Assembly: GCA_017640665.1 (NCBI GenBank)
Contig: JAEPQE010000003.1
Location: forward strand, 535,033 to 599,032
Reading direction: 5' to 3'
Origin: Balneolaceae bacterium
GTDB lineage: Bacteria; Bacteroidota; Rhodothermia; Balneolales; Balneolaceae
DNA: 64,000 nucleotides
Position 1 is the stretch's first letter. Every line of letters starts with the position of its first letter. Of the stretch, positions 18,466-26,610 are shown piece after piece. Below the pieces are notes generated by a model. That model was not told where the DNA came from and ran no database searches. It saw only the letters and a program-made list of their open reading frames with translations. The position numbers were made by a program, and so were the translations under genes.

Positions 18466-19266
18466 TTATTCTCTAATGCTAAATGTAGTTCTTACTGTAT
18501 CACTCATTAAACCACCTAAATCAATCGCAAAGTATTCGATGTCAAAATCTCTATTGGGATTATCTTCAGTAGCTGTAACTGGTAAAGCCCAGGTAAAAGT
18601 TGAGTCGTTTGCCGTTATATCACCAGAAGTCCCATTATCTACCATTTGAAAAGGGGATCCCGAAACTTCCCCTGATGCTTTATTAATAACCCTGATCAGT
18701 ACTTGATCTATTGAACTCTGTCCATCTAAATCTCTTACTTTTGAGGTGAATCTGGCAATTATTTCTCCTGATTCAGGTCTTATTAGAGTATCAGGGTTAT
18801 TAGCTTCTAAAATCTCAGGAGGGTTATTTGAGAATCCGGAGATAGATATGGCAGCTTGGAAAAAATTTCCGTTTCCATTGGGGTTATAGGCATACACTTC
18901 TGTGATTAGTTCTTCAAAGGATGTGGTAGTGGTTTCAAGAGAAAGATCAATACCGTAAACATCAGTCTCGCTTGCAGCGGCTAACTCGCCTTCTGATATT
19001 AATAACTGCGTGTTTTTATCGCGAAGTACATACCCTAAAGTTGTTGCTTCTGTTACATTTTCAATAGTTGATAAAACAGAAATAGTTAGCGTAGTATCTT
19101 TAAATCCATCCGCCGGTACAAAGTTCACATCACTGGGAGTAATGGTTAATTCAGTCACTTCAGGACCATCTGTAAATGAATTAGACGGATTCGTAGTTGA
19201 GTCACAATTAAGTAGAAAAAGTCCGGTTAGAACGGAAACAGATGAGTAGAGTAAAAGCTTCTTCAA
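18466..19266 (-). CDS. Lipoprotein, first gene of the surface operon
   Basis: A 266-residue protein with a lipoprotein signal (LLYSSVSVLTGLFLLNC, lipid Cys at about residue 21). The mature part has two Ig-like or cadherin-like beta segments, including VRDLDGQSSIDQVLIRVINK and FTWALPVTATEDNPNRDFDI. No family is recognised. It is separated by 3 bases from the BNR/FlgD gene and leads the eight-gene operon, diverging from the trp leader across a gap of about 70 bases to the trp promoter. Confidence 0.75.
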   Translation of the reverse strand: MKKLLLYSSVSVLTGLFLLNCDSTTNPSNSFTDGPEVTELTITPSDVNFVPADGFKDTTLTISVLSTIENVTEATTLGYVLRDKNTQLLISEGELAAASETDVYGIDLSLETTTTSFEELITEVYAYNPNGNGNFFQAAISISGFSNNPPEILEANNPDTLIRPESGEIIARFTSKVRDLDGQSSIDQVLIRVINKASGEVSGSPFQMVDNGTSGDITANDSTFTWALPVTATEDNPNRDFDIEYFAIDLGGLMSDTVRTTFSIRE

Positions 19267-19336
19267 GTCAGATTTATGTAGATGTTTCTTGAACGTTCAA
19301 TGTTAAGGATAATGAGCTGTCAAGTCCACTACGAGA

Positions 19337-19364
19337 TTGAATGAATTAAATTGTTCTACTTTTG
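19337..19364 (+). promoter_or_regulatory. trp operon promoter (Bacteroidota type)
   Basis: TTG at 19337-19339 and TACTTTTG at 19357-19364 match the TTG...TAnnTTTG pattern used by the Bacteroidota primary sigma factor, with 17 bases between. A start about 6-8 bases downstream (near 19371) would put the Trp leader peptide and attenuator at the beginning of the transcript. Confidence 0.65.
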
Positions 19365-19404
19365 CGTTGCTTTTAGAAATACACCCCGCTATATTCGTTT
19401 CGTT

Positions 19405-19479
19405 TTGAAAAACAGATTCGCACATATCAACAATTGGTGGTGGCCTACAGCTAAACATAGCAGTGGGTATTTTGTGTAA
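19405..19479 (+). CDS. trpL: trp operon leader peptide
   Basis: A 24-codon frame from TTG 19405 (reading LKNRFAHINNWWWPTAKHSS before GYFV-stop). Three consecutive Trp codons lie at 19435-19443, against an expectation of far fewer than one. The frame ends 28 bases before the terminator hairpin and covers the 5' strand of the antiterminator (19461-19470), as needed for ribosome-controlled attenuation. The start codon is uncertain; ATT 19393 and TTG 19351 are in frame upstream. No Shine-Dalgarno site is obvious. Confidence 0.8.
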   Translation: MKNRFAHINNWWWPTAKHSSGYFV

Positions 19480-19515
19480 CTGAATGACATAACAAGAAAT
19501 TTTACATACCCACTG
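19461..19515 (+). promoter_or_regulatory. trp antiterminator structure
   Basis: CAGTGGGTAT (19461-19470) is perfectly complementary to ATACCCACTG (19506-19515), a 10-bp pairing that uses the left arm of the terminator. When a ribosome stalls on the Trp codons at 19435-19443 this pairing is free to form and blocks termination. When the leader is fully translated the ribosome covers 19461-19470 and the terminator wins. This is reasoned from the sequence; no expression data are available. Confidence 0.8.
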
Positions 19516-19542
19516 TTCCTATGGAAGAGTGGGTTTTTTTTT
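19508..19542 (+). terminator. trp attenuator terminator
   Basis: ACCCACT (19508-19514) pairs with AGTGGGT (19528-19534). After a single G-G mismatch, TTCC pairs with GGAA around a TAT loop. Nine T follow at 19534-19542. It is a strong intrinsic terminator 101 bases ahead of trpE. Confidence 0.9.
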
Positions 19543-19553
19543 GAATTACTAAT

Positions 19554-19634
19554 GCCACTAAAGCACGAAAACACTAAATGAAGATTGATGTACACAGACT
19601 TGTAAAATATTTAGTGCTTTAGAGTTTATGTGGC
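19554..19634. repeat. Imperfect inverted repeat in the trp leader
   Basis: GCCAC at 19554 pairs with GTGGC at 19630, and CTAAAGCAC plus CACTAAAT on the left match the two halves of ATTTAGTGCTTTAG (19609-19622). It resembles the CACTAAAGCACGAA-type dispersed repeats of environmental bacteria. It lies between the attenuator and trpE and ends 9 bases before the ATG, so it forms part of the trpE 5' leader. Confidence 0.55.
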
Positions 19635-19643
19635 GAATAAAAA

Positions 19644-21104
19644 ATGGATAAACAACAATTTTTAGAGCTTAGTAAGAAATATACAGCCGTTCCGGTGTAC
19701 CGAAGGTTACTGGCGGATGTACTTACACCAGTCTCTCTCTTTTTGAATATCAGAGAAGGAGCTGAGTATCCCTTTTTACTGGAGTCGGTGGAAGGAGGAG
19801 AGCAGCTTGCTCGATATTCTTTTATTGGAAGGAATCCCTACCAAAGATTCATGTTCGATGGGTTAAATACGTTCCTTGAAAAAGGAGGTGTAAGGGAGGA
19901 AGTACATATTCCTTATTTCGAAGAGTTAAAGAAACTTACAACGGCTTATAGCGAGCCGTTTCTACCTGAGCTACCAAGACTAACGGGTGGTGCAGTAGGT
20001 TTTTCCGCCTATGATACCTTTCGCCTTGTTGAGCATCTGCCCGATGTACCCAATGATGATCTCAACCTGCCGGAAGCTAATTGGGCGTTTTATGATGAGA
20101 TATTTGCTTTCGATCATGTGAAGCATCAGGTTGTTTTGATTAAGACTGTTTTTATTGAGGAAGTAGAGGATATTGAAAAAGCGTACGAAAATGCCCAGGC
20201 TTCTCTAGATGAAATGGAAGCTGCGGCAATGCATACTGATTATTCAAGACGTGAATTTCAGATTCATCCTGAGTCACTGAAAAGTAATATGAATCAGAAG
20301 TACTTTGAATCCATTGTAGAAAAAGGGAAGGAGTACATTTACGAAGGAGATATTTTCCAGGTAGTGTTGTCACAAAGATTCGAGGCTGATATGGAAGGAG
20401 ACCCTTTTATGTTGTACAGGGCACTTCGAATGGTTAATCCATCTCCATACCTTTTTTATCTGGATTTTGATGGGTTTACACTTGTTGGTTCGTCTCCGGA
20501 AGTACTTGTGAGTGTTCAGAATAAAGAAGTCAGAGTATTGCCAATTGCAGGGACCCGACCGAGAGGGAAAACTCATGAAGAAGACCTTGAACTTGAAGAG
20601 GATTTGAAAGCCGATCCTAAAGAAGTAGCCGAGCATATTATGCTGGTTGATTTGGGCAGAAATGATCTTTCCAGAGTTTGTAAAGCTGGTACAGTAAAGA
20701 TGGAAAGAAACCAGGTAATTGAACGGTACTCTCATGTAATGCACATTGTGAGTGATGTGGTTGGGCAGATTCAGGATAATCAAACATCGGTTGATGCTTT
20801 GATGCAGTGTTTTCCGGCAGGAACAGTAAGCGGAGCACCAAAAATCAGAGCTATGGAAATCATTGATGAACTAGAACCGACCAAGCGTGGTATATATGCC
20901 GGAGCGGTTGGTTACTTCGATTTCTCCGGAAATATGGATACCTGTATCGCAATCAGAACCATGGTTGTAACGGGCAATAAGGTGTATATTCAGGCTGGGG
21001 CAGGAATCGTGGCAGATAGTGATTCTGAAAAGGAATTTGAAGAAACTCAAAACAAAGCCGGAGCGTTAGTTCAGGCATTAAGTATAGCACTAGATATTCA
21101 ATGA
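19644..21104 (+). CDS. trpE: Anthranilate synthase component I
   Basis: A 486-residue enzyme that makes anthranilate from chorismate together with TrpG. The Trp-feedback motif LLES is present in [19 protein letters not shown] (~residue 44), so allosteric inhibition is likely in addition to attenuation. The chorismate-binding core shows [34 protein letters not shown] and the C-terminal [15 protein letters not shown] and GAGIVADSD. It is the first enzyme gene after the attenuator and overlaps trpS by 4 bases. Confidence 0.96.
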   Translation: MDKQQFLELSKKYTAVPVYRRLLADVLTPVSLFLNIREGAEYPFLLESVEGGEQLARYSFIGRNPYQRFMFDGLNTFLEKGGVREEVHIPYFEELKKLTTAYSEPFLPELPRLTGGAVGFSAYDTFRLVEHLPDVPNDDLNLPEANWAFYDEIFAFDHVKHQVVLIKTVFIEEVEDIEKAYENAQASLDEMEAAAMHTDYSRREFQIHPESLKSNMNQKYFESIVEKGKEYIYEGDIFQVVLSQRFEADMEGDPFMLYRALRMVNPSPYLFYLDFDGFTLVGSSPEVLVSVQNKEVRVLPIAGTRPRGKTHEEDLELEEDLKADPKEVAEHIMLVDLGRNDLSRVCKAGTVKMERNQVIERYSHVMHIVSDVVGQIQDNQTSVDALMQCFPAGTVSGAPKIRAMEIIDELEPTKRGIYAGAVGYFDFSGNMDTCIAIRTMVVTGNKVYIQAGAGIVADSDSEKEFEETQNKAGALVQALSIALDIQ

Positions 21105-22087
21105 CAAAGAAAAAAACCATTTTATCAGGTATTCAGCCCTCCGGGAAACTCCATATTGGCAATTATTTTGGTGCGATTCGGCAGCACATTGCTATGCAGG
21201 ATAAAGGCGATACTTTTTACTTTATTGCTAATTATCACTCGTTGACTTCTTTAAACGATGGTAAAACTCTTTATCAAAACACCATTGATGTAACACTGGA
21301 TTATCTGGCTCTGGGCTTAGACCCACAAAAGGCGACCTTTTTCGCACAGTCAGATGTGCCTCAGGTTCCTGAATTAGCCTGGATTCTTGGAACTCTCACA
21401 CCCGTAAGTCTGATGGAAAAGGGAGTGTCCTATAAAGACAAAATTGCCGCCGGGCTTAAACCGAACATCGGTTTATTTACCTATCCAATACTTCAGGCTG
21501 CTGATATTTTGATCTACCACTCTGATGTAGTTCCAGTGGGAGAAGATCAAAAACAGAATATCGAAATTTGCAGGGATCTGGCGGGAAAGTTTAACAGAGC
21601 CTACGATGGAGAATATCTGATCATACCGGAAGACCATATCGTGAAATCGGTAGCTGTAGTGCCGGGAACAGATGGTCGAAAGATGAGCAAGAGCTACAAT
21701 AATACCATCCAAATATTTGAAGAAGGTAAACCGCTCAAAAAGGTTTTGATGTCTATAGAAACAGATTCTAAAGGACTCGAAGAGGCTAAAGATCCTGATT
21801 CTGATAATGTTTTTGCACTGATTAAACTCTTTGCTGATGAAAGTAAGCAAGCTGAAATCGCTGAGAAGTATCGGGCAGGGGGCTATGGTTATGGTCACGC
21901 CAAACTGGAATTACTCGAATTAGTAGAGGAGTATTTTGCAGAAGCTCGTGAGAAGCGTAAAGAATTGGAGGGGGATCTCGATTTCGTGAAAGATGTATTA
22001 ACCGAAGGCGGCAAAAAAGCCAGAGCGCGAGCTGAATCAGTAATGGAACCAATAAGAGAAGTAACGGGTATCGTGAGGAATTTCTGA
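21101..22087 (+). CDS. trpS: Tryptophan-tRNA ligase, encoded inside the trp operon
   Basis: A 328-residue class I aminoacyl-tRNA synthetase, full length. The ATP signatures are GKLHIGNYFGA (HIGH-type, residues ~15-25) and GRKMSKSYNN (KMSKS). It is sandwiched between trpE (4-base overlap) and trpG (1-base overlap), so it is transcribed from the trp promoter and subject to the same leader. Because its product charges the tRNA that the attenuator senses, the arrangement closes a feedback loop. Confidence 0.96.
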   Translation: MTKKKTILSGIQPSGKLHIGNYFGAIRQHIAMQDKGDTFYFIANYHSLTSLNDGKTLYQNTIDVTLDYLALGLDPQKATFFAQSDVPQVPELAWILGTLTPVSLMEKGVSYKDKIAAGLKPNIGLFTYPILQAADILIYHSDVVPVGEDQKQNIEICRDLAGKFNRAYDGEYLIIPEDHIVKSVAVVPGTDGRKMSKSYNNTIQIFEEGKPLKKVLMSIETDSKGLEEAKDPDSDNVFALIKLFADESKQAEIAEKYRAGGYGYGHAKLELLELVEEYFAEAREKRKELEGDLDFVKDVLTEGGKKARARAESVMEPIREVTGIVRNF

Positions 22088-22647
22088 TGATTCTTATTAT
22101 AGATAACTACGATTCATTTACTTACAACTTGGTTCATATTGTTGCCTCTGAAACGGATGACTATAAAGTGATCCGGAATGATGCGATGACCTTAGGAGAA
22201 ATTAAGGAACTCAACCCTTCTAAAATACTGATTTCTCCGGGACCGGGTCGTCCACATGAAGCCGGTATTACTGAAGAAATCATTAGGGAACTCGGTGCAT
22301 CTATTCCAATTCTTGGGGTTTGCCTTGGTTACCAAGCCATTGGGGAAGTCTTTGGTGCAGAAGTGGTTTACGCACCTACCTTAATGCATGGTAAAGTGTC
22401 GAATGTGCAGCATGATGGTAAATCAATTTTCGAAGGAGTTGAAGAAAATTTTGTTGCAACCCGATATCATTCTTTAGTATTAGATCCTGAAAGCATACCT
22501 GATGAATTGGAAATTACTGCAAGGACTGGTGAGATTGTGATGGGTGTTAGACACAAGAAATATCCAATTGAAGGGATTCAATTCCACCCTGAAAGTATTC
22601 TTACTACAGAAGGACCAAAAATGGTTAAAAACTGGTTAAGGAAATAA
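22087..22647 (+). CDS. trpG: Anthranilate synthase glutamine amidotransferase component II
   Basis: A 186-residue glutaminase that supplies ammonia to TrpE. The class I triad is visible: Cys in ILGVCLGYQAIGE, and His/Glu in GIQFHPESILT. The start MILIIDNYDSFTYNLVH is typical. It could also serve PabA function, but operon context favours tryptophan synthesis. The first base overlaps the trpS stop. Confidence 0.95.
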   Translation: MILIIDNYDSFTYNLVHIVASETDDYKVIRNDAMTLGEIKELNPSKILISPGPGRPHEAGITEEIIRELGASIPILGVCLGYQAIGEVFGAEVVYAPTLMHGKVSNVQHDGKSIFEGVEENFVATRYHSLVLDPESIPDELEITARTGEIVMGVRHKKYPIEGIQFHPESILTTEGPKMVKNWLRK

Positions 22648-23676
22648 ATGACGATTAAAGAAATACTAAATAAGCTGTCATTTTCAGAAGATCTGTCTCA
22701 GGTTGAAGCCGAAATTGCTATGAACCTGATTATGACCGGGGAAGTCAACTCTGAGCAGGTTGCTGCTTTTCTTACAGCAATGCGCCTGAAAGGGGAAACC
22801 ATTGACGAACTAACGGCTTTTGTTCGTGTGATGAGGGAGCAGTCAATAAAAGTTAACGTAAATGTTGATGGAGCCGTTGACTTGGTTGGAACAGGCGGAG
22901 ACAAGTCAGGAACGTTTAATATCTCAACCATATCATCAATTATAGTGGCAGGAGCTGGAGTTCCGGTGATCAAACATGGTAACCGAAGCGCTTCAAGTAA
23001 ATGCGGTAGCGCGGATGTATTAGCTAAACTGGGAGCTAAGATAGAACTCGATAACAAGGCGGTTGAAAGAGTATTCAATGAAGTTGGCATGGCTTTTATG
23101 TTTGCCCCAATGTTTCACCCAGCCATGAAGTATGTAATGCCTGCTCGTCGTGCTCTTGGGTTTCGAACCTTCTTCAATATACTCGGACCTATGAGTAATC
23201 CGGCTGGGGTGAAGCGATATGTAATCGGAGCTTTCAGTAAAGAAGTGGCTTCCAAAATGGTTAGTATTCTGGCTAACCTGGATACTGAATTTGCCTATAC
23301 GTTTAATTCTCATGATGGCCTTGATGAGCTGAGTACAACCGCTCATGCAGAGGTATTTGAACTTAAAGATAGCGTAGTGTCAAGAGCTATCACATTTGAT
23401 GCTCAATCCATTGGCTTTCAAAAAGTTGGTATGGATGAGTTAATGGGGGGAGAGCCCGATGTAAATGCTGAAATATTCAATAACATCCTTGATAACAAAG
23501 CCACACGAGCTCAGAAAGAAATCATTCTATTGAACGCTACCTTTGCAATTCAGGCATCAGGGAAAGTGGAGTCATTAGTTGAGGCAAAGGAATTGGCCAC
23601 TGATTGTCTCGAATCTAGCAAAGCCCGAAAACTATTCGATCAGTTTGTGGAAGCAACAAACAGTGTAGGAGCCTGA
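22648..23676 (+). CDS. trpD: Anthranilate phosphoribosyltransferase
   Basis: A 342-residue enzyme that transfers phosphoribosyl from PRPP to anthranilate. Motifs: VGTGGDKSGTFNISTISS (PRPP-binding), KHGNRSASSKCGSADVL and GPMSNPAGVKRYVIG. Length is normal. It starts directly at the trpG stop. Confidence 0.96.
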   Translation: MTIKEILNKLSFSEDLSQVEAEIAMNLIMTGEVNSEQVAAFLTAMRLKGETIDELTAFVRVMREQSIKVNVNVDGAVDLVGTGGDKSGTFNISTISSIIVAGAGVPVIKHGNRSASSKCGSADVLAKLGAKIELDNKAVERVFNEVGMAFMFAPMFHPAMKYVMPARRALGFRTFFNILGPMSNPAGVKRYVIGAFSKEVASKMVSILANLDTEFAYTFNSHDGLDELSTTAHAEVFELKDSVVSRAITFDAQSIGFQKVGMDELMGGEPDVNAEIFNNILDNKATRAQKEIILLNATFAIQASGKVESLVEAKELATDCLESSKARKLFDQFVEATNSVGA

Positions 23677-23677
23677 A

Positions 23678-24493
23678 ATGGCAAATGTGCTAGAACGTAT
23701 CGTTGAACAAACTACCTCAGATCTTGTCAAAAGGAAGAAAGAGATTTCATTTAATGACCTGCATTCACTGGAAGGTTTCGAAAAAGAGCGAATCGATTTC
23801 AAAGAGGCTCTTCAGGCAGAGCGAGTATCGGTTATAGCCGAAGTGAAGAAAGCGAGTCCTTCTAAAGGAATTATCCGCGAAGATTTTAACCCTATAGATA
23901 TCGCACTCAGATATGAAGACGGAGGCGCTTCAGCTATCTCTGTTTTGACAGATAAACCTTTCTTTAAAGGTGATCTGGAATACTTATCTGCTATTTCTAA
24001 ACGCGTTCGACTTCCGCTGCTTCGTAAAGATTTTATTATAGATCCCTTTCAGATTAAAGAAGCTCGTGCTTTTGGAGCTGATGCCGTACTTATAATTGTA
24101 GCAATTACAGAAGGAAGCCAGTTGAACGAGTTAATAGCAGCAGCTAAGGAATTCGGTCTTTCTGCTTTGGTGGAATGTTACGATCAGGACGATTTTGATC
24201 GCCTTGATTTCTCCGAAGTAGATATTCTGGGAGTGAATAACCGCGATCTAAAGCATTTCAAAGTGGATGTGCACCGCGGTATCTCTATTTTAAAGCAAGC
24301 TCCGGAAGGAACCGTTTTAGTTTCAGAAAGTGGAATATCCAATGGAGAAGACATCGCATTATTAAAACGGGAAGGAATTCATTCAGCGTTGATCGGGGAA
24401 CATTTTATGAGACAAACTGATCCTGGTAAAGCAGTTTCAGAATTGTTGGAACAGGGTGAAGAAGTTTATGAAAGGAGTTTTCAGGATGGGTGA
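23678..24493 (+). CDS. trpC: Indole-3-glycerol phosphate synthase
   Basis: A 271-residue (beta-alpha)8 enzyme that closes the indole ring. Key motifs: AEVKKASPSKGIIR (catalytic Lys), LRKDFIIDPFQI (Lys), SALVECYDQDD (Glu), GVNNRDLKHF and LVSESGISNGED. It is monofunctional; trpF is a separate gene. Its 3' end contains the ribosome site and start of the next small gene. Confidence 0.96.
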   Translation: MANVLERIVEQTTSDLVKRKKEISFNDLHSLEGFEKERIDFKEALQAERVSVIAEVKKASPSKGIIREDFNPIDIALRYEDGGASAISVLTDKPFFKGDLEYLSAISKRVRLPLLRKDFIIDPFQIKEARAFGADAVLIIVAITEGSQLNELIAAAKEFGLSALVECYDQDDFDRLDFSEVDILGVNNRDLKHFKVDVHRGISILKQAPEGTVLVSESGISNGEDIALLKREGIHSALIGEHFMRQTDPGKAVSELLEQGEEVYERSFQDG

Positions 24494-24704
24494 GTTAAAA
24501 GAGTCTGAATTTTGTTGCTCAATGATGTACGAAAATGTTTTATCAAGCTTTGATGAGAATGGAGAAATATTGTACGATGAAGTAGATGTAATTATGAATA
24601 AATGGGATGATGGAACCTTTGGAATTCCAATTCATGATGGAGGCACGTCTGTAATTAAGATTAATTATTGTCCCTGGTGTGGAACAAAATTGACCAATGA
24701 ATAA
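24486..24704 (+). CDS. Small putative zinc-binding protein (DUF6980-like)
   Basis: 72 residues from ATG 24486, chosen because AAGGAG lies 7 bases before it; an in-frame ATG at 24456 lies deeper in trpC. Cys pairs near both ends (FCCSMM and YCPWCGTKL), with IPIHDGGTSVIKINYCPWCG, suggest one zinc site. I associate the pattern CC-x2-M...IHDGG-S...YCPWCG with DUF6980 from memory; its function is unknown. It overlaps trpC by 8 bases and trpF by 8 bases, so it is locked into the trp operon and would be made with the enzymes. Confidence 0.7.
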   Translation: MGELKESEFCCSMMYENVLSSFDENGEILYDEVDVIMNKWDDGTFGIPIHDGGTSVIKINYCPWCGTKLTNE

Positions 24705-25326
24705 AACAAAAGTCAAAATATGTGGAATTACGAATCTGGGTGATGCCCGTTTTGCTGCCGGAGCTATGGCCGATTACCTCGGATTCATTTTCTATGAAAA
24801 AAGTCCGCGCTACATCGAACCCGGTGAAGCAGGAGCTATTATCAACTGGATTGAAGGTCCTGAGAAGGTGGGAGTGTTTGTAAATCAGCCACTGGATGAT
24901 GTAAACAGAATAGCTAAAGAATCAGGCCTGGACCTTGTTCAGCTTCACGGAGATGAAACGCTGGAATACTGTCAGTTGATTGAGAAACCGATCATAAAAG
25001 TGATTCATATTACTCCTGAGTATGATATAGAAGAACTTAAAGCCAAGGTATTATTGTATGCTGATGTAGCACAATTCCTGCTTTTCGATTCTAAAATTGG
25101 CGATCAATGGGGAGGAACCGGGCAGACTTTTGACTGGAATGTTCTGAAAGAAATTACCGGTGATGTTCCATTCTTTCTCTCAGGAGGATTGAATCCCGAA
25201 AACATAAAAGAAGCCATTGAAACCGTTCACCCTTACGCAGTGGATGTATCAAGTGGGGTGGAAGAGAAGCCCGGACTAAAGGATTTTGAAAAAATTGAAG
25301 CTCTGATGGAAGCCGTCAGAGGATAA
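24697..25326 (+). CDS. trpF: Phosphoribosylanthranilate isomerase
   Basis: A 209-residue enzyme with VKICGITNLGDARFA (catalytic Cys), LVQLHGDETLEYC, the phosphate loop GGTGQTFDW, LSGGLNPENI and VDVSSGVEEKPGLKD. It converts PRA to CdRP between the TrpD and TrpC steps. It overlaps the small zinc-site gene by 8 bases and is followed by an 84-base gap with a small hairpin before trpB. Confidence 0.95.
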   Translation: MNKTKVKICGITNLGDARFAAGAMADYLGFIFYEKSPRYIEPGEAGAIINWIEGPEKVGVFVNQPLDDVNRIAKESGLDLVQLHGDETLEYCQLIEKPIIKVIHITPEYDIEELKAKVLLYADVAQFLLFDSKIGDQWGGTGQTFDWNVLKEITGDVPFFLSGGLNPENIKEAIETVHPYAVDVSSGVEEKPGLKDFEKIEALMEAVRG

Positions 25327-25382
25327 TTGGAATATTAAAGACGGGCGAATGGCTATCAGCCCCAACGGTTAATTAAACCAGC

Positions 25383-25400
25383 GAAGGGTTTCAACCCTTC
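25383..25400 (+). repeat. Small hairpin before trpB
   Basis: GAAGGGTT and AACCCTTC form an 8-bp inverted repeat with no T-run, 11 bases before the trpB ATG. A related string (GCGAATGGTCTCAATCCTTC) occurs upstream of trpA at 27194, so it looks like a dispersed element rather than a terminator. It could modulate trpB translation. Confidence 0.45.
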
Positions 25401-25410
25401 AGAGAAAATC

Positions 25411-26610
25411 ATGACAGAAACAGTTAAAACAACCTACAATCAACCTAATGCCAGAGGCTACTTCGGAGAATATGGCGGTAAGTTTGTGCCGGAAATTCTT
25501 ATTCCGGTTGTTCAGCAACTTGAAGAAGAATATCTGAAGGCGATAGACGATCCGGAATTTCTAAAGCAATACCATGAATTGCTGGAAGAGTATGTAGGTC
25601 GACCAACCAAGCTCACTTTCGCAGATAAACTGACCGGGCATTATGGAAAAGCGAAGATTTATCTAAAGCGTGAGGACCTTTGCCATACCGGAGCTCATAA
25701 AATCAATAATGCAATCGGACAGATTCTTCTAGCAAAACGAATGGGGAAAACCCGCATCATTGCTGAAACGGGTGCAGGTCAGCATGGAGTAGCAACGGCT
25801 ACGGCTTGTGCAAAATTTGGATTGCAATGCATCGTATACATGGGCGCTGAAGATATGGAGCGTCAAAAGTTGAATGTAGATCGCATGCAATTGATGGGGG
25901 CAGAAGTCCGAAGTGTGGAGAGTGGCTCCAGAACTCTAAAAGATGCAACCAACGAAGCCATCCGTGACTGGGTTACTAATCCGGAAGACACCTTCTACAT
26001 TATTGGTTCAGTGGTAGGGCCTCATCCATACCCAATGATGGTTCGTAATTTTCACCGGGTAATTGGGGATGAAGCCAGAAAGCAGATTTTGGAAAAGGAG
26101 GGAAGACTTCCTGATTACCTGCTTGCTTGTGTGGGTGGTGGTTCAAACGCAATGGGACTTTTTTATCCCTTCATTGAAGATGATGTGAAAATTATTGGGA
26201 TTGAAGCGGCTGGTTATGGAGTGGATTCCGGTAAAACGGCTGCTACGATCACCAAAGGTTCCCCGGGAATTCTACATGGTTCGTTAAGCTATTTGCTACA
26301 CGACCAAAACGGACAAATTGAGCTGGCTCACTCTATTAGTGCGGGACTCGATTATCCCGGAATTGGACCTGAGCACTCGTTTTTGCACGATTCCAAACGA
26401 GTGGAATATCATTCCGTGACCGATGATGAAGCGATGGAAGCAGTAAAACTGATATCCAAAAAAGAAGGGATTATCCCTGCCTTGGAAACCGCTCATGCCT
26501 TTGCCTGGTTAGAGTATATGATGTCGAACACAAAAGAAGATGAAATCATAATAGTAAACTTGTCTGGTCGCGGGGATAAAGATATGGGTACGATTTCGGA
26601 GAATTTGTGA
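25411..26610 (+). CDS. trpB: Tryptophan synthase beta chain
   Basis: A 399-residue PLP enzyme that joins indole and serine. The PLP lysine is in [36 protein letters not shown] and the phosphate cup [10 protein letters not shown] follow, and the C-terminus ends [14 protein letters not shown]. It is a TrpB1-type chain that needs TrpA, whose gene lies 620 bases downstream, after a repeat and a broken gene. Confidence 0.96.
   Translation: MTETVKTTYNQPNARGYFGEYGGKFVPEILIPVVQQLEEEYLKAIDDPEFLKQYHELLEEYVGRPTKLTFADKLTGHYGKAKIYLKREDLCHTGAHKINNAIGQILLAKRMGKTRIIAETGAGQHGVATATACAKFGLQCIVYMGAEDMERQKLNVDRMQLMGAEVRSVESGSRTLKDATNEAIRDWVTNPEDTFYIIGSVVGPHPYPMMVRNFHRVIGDEARKQILEKEGRLPDYLLACVGGGSNAMGLFYPFIEDDVKIIGIEAAGYGVDSGKTAATITKGSPGILHGSLSYLLHDQNGQIELAHSISAGLDYPGIGPEHSFLHDSKRVEYHSVTDDEAMEAVKLISKKEGIIPALETAHAFAWLEYMMSNTKEDEIIIVNLSGRGDKDMGTISENL

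Noticed and set aside
20370..21898. Long minus-strand frames opposite trpE and trpS
   Set aside because: They are antisense to strongly conserved enzymes, and their translations are low-complexity with no domain pattern.
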